Below the pieces are notes generated by a model. That model did not search any database, was not told the DNA's origin, and saw only the letters and a list, made by a program, of their open reading frames with translations. Both the position numbers and the translations under genes were made by a program. This document shows, piece after piece, positions 30,263 through 39,799 of a stretch of 64,000 bases of DNA (position 1 is its first letter; each line of letters opens with the position of its first letter). The stretch spans positions 372,001 to 436,000 of the forward strand of contig JACEFZ010003503.1 in assembly GCA_014155875.1 (NCBI GenBank), in the 5' to 3' direction. Origin of the DNA: Cepaea nemoralis. Its lineage: Eukaryota > Mollusca > Gastropoda > Stylommatophora > Helicidae.

Positions 30263-30420
30263 TTGTTCGCTCGCTTAAACTCGAGCATAGTACTTTCACA
30301 CTGTTTAAAGTAGTAAAGGACTGAGTTTTGCATGTGGGCTTGCTTTCCCTTTTAAAGGTGTCCCTCGCCATTCAGGCGAGCTCACTCCAACATTGATCAC
30401 TGCCAAGGTAGCCTCAAGAC
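30263..30420 (-). mobile_element. tRNA-derived SINE family B, 3' domain
   Basis: Minus-strand ctgaatggcgagggacacc, then gaaagcaagcccacatgc and a tatgctcgagtttaagcgag end, matching the body of 28005-28310. The tRNA head is missing (5' truncated). Confidence 0.7.
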
Positions 30421-30659
30421 CTGAACATTGCTGACGATATAAACCTCCCGTTCCATACACAGAATCAGATGCAAGACAATTGGAACACACATTATGAAAG
30501 ATCAAAACAATGGGGTCTAAAAGTTCACAGGGGAAATAAAACAGTTTGTGAAGGAAGAGGAGGAGGAAGTGGGAGGAAGACACAGAAGAACGGGTAGAAG
30601 TAGCAGAAGGGGCACAAATAGAATGAAGTTTTCACATCAGACGTCGTTCCTCTCTTTTC

Positions 30660-30740
30660 TGCTTGTTTCCTTCCTGTGCTTATGTCCCTTCTCATGCTTA
30701 TGTCCCCTTCTCGCGTTTATGTACCCTTGTGCTTATGCCC
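30660..30740 (+). repeat. ~20-bp minisatellite, left part
   Basis: Units of cccttct.gtgcttatgtcc. The array continues at 33344 beyond an inserted 2.6-kb element. Confidence 0.85.
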
Positions 30741-33343
30741 TGTCATAACACTCCCTGGGGTGAGGGGAACCTGCTATCACACTTTAACAACGGGATGTCT
30801 TTAGCCCTGGGACATAGGTGATCACTTGGATCACTATCTCCCCTTGCTATCAACCAAGGGACGTTACCCCTTTCAAACCTCGTCCTGAATTCATAACACA
30901 ACTCTGGTATCTAACTATGTTAACAATATGGTGTATTATACAAGATGAATGAGAATGATGATGATGATTCCGAGATAGGCCTCGCGGTATCTATGTGAGA
31001 CAAGACATGGCAAAGTTCGAGTAGCCTTCAGAAGAAAGTGTCATCATCGTCACGGCCTCAAGTATCACACTATGTGGTAAGTTGGGCACGCTCACCAAGT
31101 ATATCAGGCCTCCAGCCAGGTATAGGCTTCTCCCCTTGGACAGGATGGCTTGCGAGTCGACTCACTGGTACTTGGGACCTCCGGTGGATGACGTCACTGA
31201 AGTCTGGACCACACTAGGATAGGGCACAATACTGTCTCTCGTGTGGCGGTGAAACTAGGACCTTTCTCTGGAAAAGTCTGGAAGTGTAAATGGCCCTGCT
31301 GGTCTAGCCAAATGTGGATCTTCCACTCAATGGTAGTAGCAGTCACAACTGTCTATGTGACCAGCAGCGATCATCTGACTCACAGCGCAGATATCACAGC
31401 ACAGATACATCCCTCGCTGAAACATGGCACAGTTCAAAGCAGAAAACAGTTCTTCCACAATATCATGCACCACATGGTACCAGGCATTTGGTAGTGAAGA
31501 CATCATAGCTAGCTGGCATGAGGCAGTCAGTTAGGTTCACAACTAGGACAATAACAACATCAAGATACTTGCCCATGTGAAATAACGAACAGGGCAATAT
31601 GGTGCTGTCATGGCGAACAACCTGGTATATCAGTCGTGGAGGGGGCGATGAGTTAGCTGGCCCCCATACTGAGACGTAACTCTCGGCGGTAAGTACCTCT
31701 CACTGTGGTGGTAGGCTTGCAAGCTGCTAACACCGGCACTCGCATTTGTCCGGATCACTGGACTCGTCACCAGATCGTTACTCTGCTCTCATCAGAGGTA
31801 GAACCTGGGGAGGACAACACTCAGTGAGAGCAACATGACTCAGACTTACCAACAGCAGATACACTTAGATCCCGCTTACTCAGACGGGTGGACCCTTCCT
31901 ATAAGGGCCGTACTCCTTCATTGGCTGCTCAAAAGGTCGAGGACAGACTGGACCTAGAACCAAAGCGGCAGCTGTCCACCTACATCCTCTTTCCCAGACG
32001 AACGTAGGGCTGGGCCAAGGTTGGTGTCTGAGAGATGGTGCGATGCTGAAACACTGCTATATAACATATATGGTTAGTGAGTTAGTTGTACTTATAGACA
32101 GTTGGGCCCTGAAGGAGGGCCGATGGCAGTACTTCCTAAACCCCCTTCCTGTTACCCCACAGCCGATGTCATACCATGTCATAGGTACAATCCACTAGAT
32201 CAAATTAAATATACAGGGTGATCCCCCTGTAGCAAAAATCCACACCCCGTTCCCCCCTCCCTGGTCCCAGGTCGGGGCATTTAGAACGGTGTCATGTTCC
32301 ATATGAATAATTCTGTCGCAACGGTCCCTTTCCCCATTGTCCCCCTCTCAGGAATCAACTATATATTAAGCTGGTATTCCGTCGCAGGATATTAATTAAA
32401 AGACAGATGTGAGGAAAGCCAAGAAGAAAGCCAGTGGTCGCCCCACCATGTGACACGAAGTTCGACTCCCGGTACGACCTTGAAACGACCTCTGCGGTTT
32501 CGGCCGACCGGTGCAATCGATTTGCCTAACTCGCCCGAGTTCATCGATATCTTACTTGATATATCCGATGCGACGCTTTAATCTACTTCCGGTAGCGCTT
32601 CGGGTAACGGTTCGGCCACGCCGGACATGCCGACGCTCGAGGTTAGGAAGTCGGCCATGTGTGAACTCAAATTACAGGTCTAGTTTCCCTGACCCCAATT
32701 TGCCCGATCTACACTGGCTGTAAATAAGCCGCACGCTGCTAACCTACGAAATATCTTTACCGTACAACGCTGGTATCCACGCGGTTGCAACAGGCTTAAA
32801 TTACAGGCGTAACACAAGCCTACAGATGTTCACACCTGACCTACTTTTCTCGCGACTGTCAGTACACGCGTCAGCGCAATTTCACAATTCGAATCTCCGA
32901 CACTGTACTAAACAAAAAAAGGTTGTACACGTACCTTCAACAAAACAGCACTATTGTGAAACGGGGAGCTGTTGTCACTGCAATGGGACATGATGTCAGG
33001 GCTCTTCAAAACCCGTCAAGACACTTGGCGTCCGCTCTCCATCACTTAGCACTGGCCAAAATGTCGACTGCCTTCCAGCAACCTTCGTTCCCAACTGAAC
33101 TCTTTGTCCTGGGCGATCGACTGCGGCTGCGTCAGACATGCGCAGTCCGTAGTGTCTAACAACCGGTTCCGCCACCCAAGTTCTGGAATCTTCTTCAAGG
33201 GCGAGCAACGGCTCTGGTCGGGTTGTGTCAGTTTACTGGTTCTTTCCCTTTGACCAGCAAATTTCCACCCGAATGCCCGATGTCTCAACGGACATTTCCC
33301 TTGCCGAAAAAATCCCGAGGCGGACCGACTGAGATCCGTGACA
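30741..33343. mobile_element. 2.6-kb TG...CA element with 5-bp target duplication (candidate solo LTR)
   Basis: Begins TGTCATAACA and ends CCGTGACA, with inverted TGTCA/TGACA tips. tgccc lies immediately before (30736-30740) and after (33344-33348), and the same 20-bp minisatellite lies on both sides. Interior open frames are all under about 90 codons with no recognisable domain. TG...CA ends with a 5-bp duplication are the hallmark of LTR integration, so a very long solo LTR or a non-coding LTR derivative is the best reading. No internal LTR pair was found. Confidence 0.6.
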
Positions 33344-33812
33344 TGCCCTTCTATTCTGCTCCCTTCTAGTGCTTATGTCCCTTCATATGCCTATGTTCCT
33401 TCTAGTGCTTATGTCCCTTCTTGTGCTTATGTCCCTTCTTCTACAAACGTTCCCTTCTTGTGCTTATGTCCCTTTTTCTACATATGTTTCCTTCTAGTGC
33501 TTATTCTGCCCCCTTTAAGTGCTTATGTTCCATTCTCATGCCCTTGTCCCTTCTCACGCTTATGTCCTTTCTTGTGATTATGTCCCTTCTCATGCTTATG
33601 TTCCTTTATGTATTTGTGTCCCTTCTCGTGCTAGTCCCTTCTATTTTTTGTATCCCTTCTTGTGATTATGTCCCTTCTTCTATTCTGCCCCCTTCTAGTG
33701 CTTATGTTCCCTTCTCATGCTTTTGTCCCCTTCTGGTGCTAATGTCCCTTCTAGCGCTTATGTCCCTTCTTGTGCTTATGTCCCTTCTTGTGCTTATGTC
33801 CCTTCTTCTACT
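33344..33812 (+). repeat. ~20-bp minisatellite, right part
   Basis: About 22 units of cccttct.gtgcttatgtcc with variants. Plus-strand open frames are compositional artefacts. Confidence 0.92.
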
Positions 33813-33889
33813 TGGCACCTGATGTGAAAACTTCATTGGGGGAGTTGAAATAACTTTCTTTCCCAGTCTATCAACCAATCAAGCACCAT

Positions 33890-34136
33890 CTCCACAATGA
33901 AGGTTGGTTTCAATGGATCTCCAACACTGTCTGTCCCTTGGACTGACTGTACATTCTGTCAGATTGCTGTTCATCCATATCTTTATGTTATCTCCCCACT
34001 TGTATCATTGTCTAACTCCTGCTCTCTTGCCTTAAACCTTACCCTCCAGTATGGTTTTTTTAAAATAAGAGATATGTCTTTTGACATGGCCGAAATATTT
34101 CACTTGCCTATTTTTTAAAATGTCTTTCATCAACTC
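33890..34136 (-). pseudogene. LINE C-terminal fragment, distal half (minus strand)
   Basis: Reverse complement matches the plus copy at 49550-49760: cggccatgtcaaaagaca, a ctggagggtaagg block and ggatccattgaaacc. Split from 34777-34990 by an insertion. Confidence 0.8.
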
Positions 34137-34148
34137 TTTTCATTCCTA

Positions 34149-34764
34149 GTTAGTTAGTTAGTTAGTCGCAGTTCCAACTTCACATCAACGGGTTGTCATA
34201 TTATGCTCCGTTCCTGTGCCAGTGAATATCACACAAAACGCTCCCCACTGCCCAATGTGAAAAGTGGAGAAGACAGGAGTCTCGACAAACAACAGCCCGC
34301 ACAGATACACTGTGCATAATGCCGCCGCCAGAATGTCAACACACCAGTACCCCACGAAACACCCAATTCATCTCTGATGGAATCGGCAGTCATTTTCCTA
34401 TCTGGATGTTTCCTAGATGTTCACCTACACAGTCCACGAACATACAGTTCATCACCGACGGCAGTGGCAGTCAACCAGAAGCCCAGCAGCCACGCATTTC
34501 TGCATAAGGGAAAAACTGGTCAACTCTGGGACATAGCCACCTGCCATCGCTCCGAACATGCAGTCACGTTCCAAAAATAAAAACTTGGGCAGATTCAAAA
34601 GCATTTAACACGAAACTCACAGCTCACAGTGTCGCGCCACGCACTCACTCAGTAGCAGGGCGACGGAACCATCAAGCCTCCTTAGTCACCTCTTACGACA
34701 TGCGTGGTAGGCTACAGTGTTGCTATTCTTTGCTTCCCTTATGGGCCCCGGCAACACACGGGAG
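34149..34764 (-). mobile_element. 616-bp retroposon with (TAAC)n tail
   Basis: Perfect 12-bp target duplication ttttcattccta at 34137-34148 and 34765-34776. On the minus strand it starts with gtgttgccggggcccataag, carries gcaaagaatagc and gtcgtaagaggtgactaagg, and ends ggttggaactgcgactaac with further taac units. No protein domain seen. The same tail lies at 53884-53930 and the same 5' block at 11136 and 18665. Confidence 0.85.
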
Positions 34765-34776
34765 TTTTCATTCCTA

Positions 34777-34990
34777 ATTTTGCTATAATCTCTGAAGTTG
34801 ATTGTTTGTGCTTCCATGAAATACAACATATTCTTCTGTAAATCCACATCTCCAGAGCCTCTATTTGACTTTCTAATTGCTTGTTCAATGTCCAGTCTTC
34901 CGCACTATATAGTAGCTTTCTTAATCTATAATGATGGGTTATACTGGCATGCCGTGATTCTTTATGGCTCTGGCAGGATGACCTGAACAT
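34777..34990 (-). pseudogene. LINE RT thumb region, proximal half (minus strand)
   Basis: Minus strand encodes EDWTLNKQLESQIEALEMW, then YRRICCISWKHKQST, the same family as 48970-49780. Interrupted by the element at 34149. Confidence 0.8.
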
Positions 34991-35560
34991 ATGTAGCATT
35001 TTCTACACTGTAAAGTATTGGCACCTTACCGTCTTGACAGAGACTATTTTGTTACATTGTGTTTCATATTGGTAGTGAATGTGATCAGATCAATTCTTGC
35101 CGTAAATGTTCGTCCACAATGAATGAATTTGTACACGTGGTCATTTCCACCATCACGCACAATCTGACGCATCACACGCTCAGAGTGTGATCTACCTGCA
35201 ATAATTTTCTTCTTTGTCTTTATTCCATTTCTTATCTTTTGCCCTTCATACAACATGATCAACGGTGATTTGCTTCCAAAGTGCAATATCAATGCCTGTA
35301 TCAATCAGTGTCCCACTTACACACAACTTTGTGCCTAAGTAGAGCCGACCCCAAAATATTGTACCCATCTGTAACTCACCACATCCCAAAAAATAATGTC
35401 CCTTGGTATTCTACCATATTTCATTTTCCATCTAAGTCCCCAAAGACTGAACATGGAATAAACCGTCACACCTCCCGATCATTCTAATACTTCGGTATTT
35501 GTGATCTTATCTTACCACTTAACGCCAAGTATCATTCACAGACACCGCATAGGAAAGCCG
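34991..35560 (-). pseudogene. LINE C-terminal fragment (minus strand)
   Basis: Minus strand encodes IRNGIKTKKKIIAGRSHSE, then GGNDHVYKFIHCGRTF, as in the element at 6581-7590, with its 3' UTR at 34991-35045. Confidence 0.8.
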
Positions 35561-35998
35561 TAAAATACAGATTATTGTACAAGTAAGGAGCCCTTTCCGC
35601 GACACTCAGATGTGTTGGGCGTGGGTACCAGCCCCATATCTTTATAGATGAAACGGCAGACGTGCGCACTAGCCACTGTGTCACCGATCTTACTGTTGTA
35701 TAAACAGCTACTGCATAATTTAGTGATATCTAAATCACCAACTTTATAATTTGGTTGCGTATGTGACACTCATAACATAGTACACAAATCTAATATGAGA
35801 GGTGGTCAAAACATCACATCTTTTGAGCTATAATATATAACTATGCAATCAAGTACTAACATCAAGAAATGTCACATATTGATCACAACCTCTCTGCTCG
35901 TCTAAAACTCTAAACTACATATTACAGATAATTTGTCGCTAACAACTATAGCTCAACATAATTACAGTAAGAGCATTATACCAAAAGCATGCCATAAT
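35561..35998. other. Unassigned intergenic sequence
   Basis: No gene or repeat recognised. Ends at the TA target of a mariner MITE. Confidence 0.5.
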
Positions 35999-36000
35999 TA

Positions 36001-36246
36001 CGAGGGTACGATAATAAGTAAGTCACAAATAGCTGTAGAAAAATAACTATACATGGTAACTTGAAACCAGTTTATTTTTATACATACATTGTCTCTTTAT
36101 TTCTCAACACAATTTCCACCAACATTGATGAACTTATCCCATCGTTTTATCAGTCCTCCCAAACCGGCTGCATAGAATTGCGTGCTTTGTTTTCATATAC
36201 CGGCCATCACACAGAACTGTGTGACTTACTTATTGACTCGCCCTCG
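36001..36246. mobile_element. 246-bp mariner MITE
   Basis: Ends CGAGGGTACGATAATAAG and, inverted, CTTATTGACTCGCCCTCG-type, flanked by TA at 35999-36000 and 36247-36248. The interior holds, on the minus strand, the last ~40 codons of a mariner transposase (LGGLIKRWDK-like), so it is a deletion derivative that kept both termini. Confidence 0.85.
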
Positions 36247-36284
36247 TAATTTTTTTTACCCAGCTATGCACCGTTTTACGGGAC

Positions 36285-36575
36285 AAACATTTGTCAGCAT
36301 AAACGCTGACAACCCACCTTGGTGGGAGACATTTCGCGAATGACGCCGAAGTTGAATGTGAAGTGAAAACGTGGTTTAGAAAACAGAGCATGCAGTTCTA
36401 TGCAGCCAGTTTGGGAGGACTGATAAAACGATGGGATAAGTGCATCAATGTTGGTGGAAATTATGTTGAGAAATAAATGGACAATGTATGTATAAAAATA
36501 AACTGGTTTCAAGTTGCTATCATATTTAGTTATTTTTCTACAGCCATTTGTGACTTACTTATTAACTTACCCTCG
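36285..36575 (+). pseudogene. mariner transposase 3' end with terminal repeat
   Basis: Plus strand encodes VKTWFRKQSMQFYAASLGGL, then CINVGGNYVEK and stop, the canonical mariner C-terminus. The 3' UTR and right terminal repeat end TTACCCTCG at 36575 before TA. Its last 235 bp are an inverted copy of the neighbouring MITE. No left end. Confidence 0.88.
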
Positions 36576-36577
36576 TA

Positions 36578-36909
36578 TTTATTAAAAATTTGGAACTTGT
36601 GCTATAAAATTAATATAAAACATACAACATTAACAGCGTTTCTTTAAAAATAAATTATTGCTTGTCCTATGCAGAAAGTGTGATCAACCCCATGTTGGTT
36701 TTCTATGCAATTTTACGTTTAGTAGGTTGCCACTGCTTCCTGAACGAGAAGTCAACATTTAAGTCCAGCCGACCCGTCCTCCGTCAACGCACAGGGAGTG
36801 TAAGAGCGAGTTCATGAAACCACCCGGCCACGCCGATGGTCGAATTAACTAAAAGGGTAAACTTATTACTCTTCATCAGCGTGCCCCAAACCACGTTCTG
36901 CCAGGTAGC
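36578..36909. other. Upstream region of receptor 1
   Basis: No gene. A short gttgccactgcttcctgaac stretch near 36726 recalls the minus strand of SINE family A. No TATA or other promoter element can be asserted. Confidence 0.4.
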
Positions 36910-37945
36910 ATGGAACATTACAGTAGTACAACATGGAAAATCAAGTTTCACGATCCAGTTTACGAAAAATCTGGTATCATAAATGACTATCAGTTGGATA
37001 TTTTTGAAATAGTTAATTATGTTTGCTTGTGTACTGCAATTTCAATGTTTGGTATAGCTGCTAATATCATCAATATTATTATATTCCTCAAGCAGGGATT
37101 CACAAATACTGTAAATATCAGCTTTCTCGGGCTGGCCATTTCGGATCTGTGCTGCCTTATATCGCTATTATGGGTCGTAGTCTGGCTGAATCCTTTCATG
37201 AGGACATCGAACGTTCCGATATACGCTATCGAGTTTCAGTATCTTACAGGGGCGTGGCCACATAGTATATGTGGGCGAATCACCAGCTTCATCACTGTTT
37301 ATGTGACCACGGAGAGATTTTTGTGTATTTTATTCCCTCTAAAGATAAAAAAACTTGTAACCCCTACAAAAACCGTCATTGTAGTATGTTGTATATTTAT
37401 CATAAACATCTTGACCGCTGTTCCCGAGTATGCGACTTCGTATTTTGATTGGAAATTCTTTCCGGAAAAGAACAAGACACTTCCTGGCTATAGCCTATAG
37501 AAGTGGCAGAGAACATACGGTGTCTGCAATGTTCTTCTTGTTCGTTTTCACAGGCATCCTGTCATTTCTAGGGCTGATTGTATTTACAGCTTCATTAGCT
37601 TTGAAACTACAGCAAAGTTCACAATGGCGTAAGGAAGCAACAGCTGGAAGTAACCAGCACGAATCTGTGACCAGTAGAGAGAAGAAGACAGTCAAGATGA
37701 TTGTTGTCATAGCTACCGTCCTTATCGTCTGCTACACCCCAGGAACTGCTGTCTGCATGACAGTTTTTGTGGAGCCAGAGTTCTACCTTCAGGGGCGCTA
37801 CTACAGATTTTGTGAAGCATTATTTTCTATATCATTTATATTCAACGCCGTAAACTCCAGTATAAATATATTATTGTACTACAATATGAGTTCAAACTAC
37901 AGAAACACATTTCATTTCATATTTCGAAAAGGAGACAAAAGTTAG
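36910..37945 (+). pseudogene. Rhodopsin-like GPCR (gastropod chemosensory-receptor type), frameshifted
   Basis: Intronless seven-helix receptor. ATG at 36910; the first frame runs to a stop at 37500 and covers helices 1-4. The second frame, from about 37475 to 37945, covers helices 5-7. Alignment with the intact paralogue at 53965 shows one extra base between about 37470 and 37490, in extracellular loop 2. Visible features are AANIINIIIF (helix 1), GLAISDLCC (helix 2 Asp), TTERFLCILFPL (ERF in place of DRY), CYTPGTAV (helix 6) and NSSINILLYYNM (in place of NPxxY). No other lesion was seen, so a recent inactivation or an assembly indel are both possible. Such receptors are plasma-membrane sensors coupled to G proteins; the ligand is unknown. 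A SINE fragment and an RTE tail follow it. Confidence 0.88.
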
Positions 37946-37954
37946 CTGTATGTC

Positions 37955-38070
37955 GTTTATAGGACGTTGCAGTCAATCCAAGCATTATTTGGCTGTTTGT
38001 GATTTCTTGGCACGTTTACTTTCAATAGTTTGCCATTGCTTTGTGAACGACCGGCACACATACTTTTGTT
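37955..38070 (-). mobile_element. SINE family A fragment (minus strand)
   Basis: Minus-strand tggcaaactattgaaagtaa, then gtgccaagaaatca and tgcaacgtcc, corresponding to the family A 3' half. Diverged. Confidence 0.6.
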
Positions 38071-38419
38071 TGAAAACCAACGCAAGGCGATCTGCTACCA
38101 AACCGCCCGCAGCTGTATTTCGAACACGGAATGCGAGATTACGAATTGCGTCCTTATACCCTTCTCCACAGAGCCGGAAAAAAGGAGTGTGGGGTAAAAC
38201 TGCAAAGATAAAATAAATACGATTTTCATCTACTCATAATCTTCATGAAGCAGATCTTTTGCAGGAAGTCAGTGTAACAACGCTCCAGGAAGATTCTCGA
38301 GCTTTCGCACCGTCCGTTACATTATGCATTTTCATTCTGATGATGTCTCTGATAACAAAAATAGGGCATGTGAGAAAAGAAAGTCAAGTGTACGCGTAGT
38401 AAATAAATGAACGCTTACT

Positions 38420-38620
38420 ATCATTGGAGAATTTGGTGACAACTGGCAAGATTGAGGAGAAGAGAACTAGGAGCAGGCGGAGAAGTAAATACCTGGATGG
38501 CTTGGCCACGTGGCATAGTCGAGAAATAACACTGAGCTGATCCACGACTCTGGTGATCTCGTGAGATGGCGAAACATGACCGCCTACACTTATCGGCATG
38601 GCACATGATGATGACTATCA
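38420..38620 (+). pseudogene. 3' end of RTE-1 LINE
   Basis: ggagaatttggtgacaactg, then tacctggatggcttggccac and an ...atgatgatgac tail, as at 3303-3516. Confidence 0.85.
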
Positions 38621-38974
38621 TGATAGCGTCAAGTGACGGTCAATCAAAAATATCAATTCAAAAACTCGACTACAGAACAAATCAATCAGTCTACACAAGC
38701 TGAGTAGAACGAATCAAATAAAAGACATGAGTATACGTTTATTGTTGTCTAGGAAATCTTGACCAGATGACTATACAATGTGCAGGTATAATCAACAATG
38801 TAGCATGCAATAAGATGGTAATAAATCAACTTCAATGACTTGCAGACGTCCGTCTTCAATTGTTGTATCATAATTAGACTAGACCAGACAATTACCGCTT
38901 AGTAGGATTGGGCTCAGTTAAGGAGCTATTATAACAATAAATTGCAACAACTAGATAATTGTAGTAAAAAACCT
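38621..38974. other. Unassigned AT-rich sequence
   Basis: No gene or repeat recognised. Confidence 0.5.
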
Positions 38975-39110
38975 GAAGGCGCATTGGGCATATGAAAACA
39001 GTGAAAAACAAAAGTAAGAGACTCTTTTACTTGCATTAAGACTCATTGGGCATATGGTAATAGTGAAAAACAAAAGTAAGAGACTCTTTTACTTGCCATT
39101 AAGATTCTTT
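38975..39110 (+). repeat. Two-copy ~63-bp direct repeat
   Basis: cattgggcatatg, gtgaaaaacaaaagtaagag and actcttttacttgc occur twice in tandem directly before the rDNA-like block. Confidence 0.85.
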
Positions 39111-39511
39111 TGGGGTGAGGGATGGTCTGGTTAGCAAGATCAGTCCCGCGTCTAGCGTTCGTTGTCTCGGATGGCTGTGTGAGGTGCACCAAATTGGGAT
39201 CTTCCCAGCCAACGCAAGTTAGCGAGGCAGCCGTTTCGAGAATGTAACCGCATTGTGCAGCTAGAGTCGTGGTTTGAGCGGACAAAAGAGCAAATTTGTA
39301 CGACCGTCAACAAAGTCTCGATAAGCGCCCACTCTCTCTCTCGATGTAGTAGTGGGTCTGCAGTCAGTAAGCTGGTATGGCTTTTCGGTCAGTCCTGCTG
39401 GCGTAGCTTGAAAGCTCGTCGGTAGGCGTCCAGTGGTTTTGCACGCATCACCGGGTACCGGTGCTACTCTTGGCCTGCGTGTGCGTGTGAATAGTCCGTC
39501 TATTCGATAGA
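39111..39511 (+). other. Candidate rDNA external transcribed spacer
   Basis: About 400 bp of moderately GC-rich, non-repetitive sequence ending directly at the 18S start. Position alone suggests a 5' ETS; there is no independent sequence signature. Confidence 0.45.
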
Positions 39512-39661
39512 TATCTGGTTGATCCTGCCAATAGTCATATGCTTGTCTCAAAGATTAAGCCATGCATGTCTAAGTTCACACTGTCTCACGGTGAAACCGC
39601 GAATGGCTCATTAAATTAGTCGAGGTTCCTTAGATGACACAATCCTACTTGGATAACTGTG
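39512..39661 (+). rRNA. 18S rRNA 5' end fragment (pseudogene)
   Basis: Starts at the universal SSU 5' end (ctggttgatcctgcc), continues with catatgcttgtctcaaagat, gccatgcatgtctaag, gcgaatggctcatta and cctacttggataactgtg, then stops at about SSU position 150. A C-run follows instead of the next helix. Substitutions against the conserved core show it is not functional. The next SSU segment appears 6.7 kb downstream at 46375. Confidence 0.92.
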
Positions 39662-39712
39662 CCCCCCCCCCCCCGATGTCTTCGCCTTGCCGCGGTGGGG
39701 GGGGGGGGGGGC
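39662..39712. repeat. Poly-C / poly-G inverted run
   Basis: About 13 C (39662-39674) and about 14 G (39697-39710) separated by ~20 bp: a potential hairpin exactly at the break in the 18S sequence. Confidence 0.9.
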
Positions 39713-39799
39713 TTGAGTGTCCCAGTGACCCCAAGCGCTATGCCGATGGATATATAACTACATGTCGGACAGCTCTTGAGATAGGGACCAGACTAAGAG

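Noticed and set aside
29698..30371. Long poly-Ser/Leu and poly-Arg/Glu open frames on both strands
   Set aside because: Produced by the TTC microsatellite; no complex sequence or domain.
33338..33822. Hydrophobic frames with LCPFS.. repeats
   Set aside because: 20-bp minisatellite read in frame; period and composition explain the ORFs.
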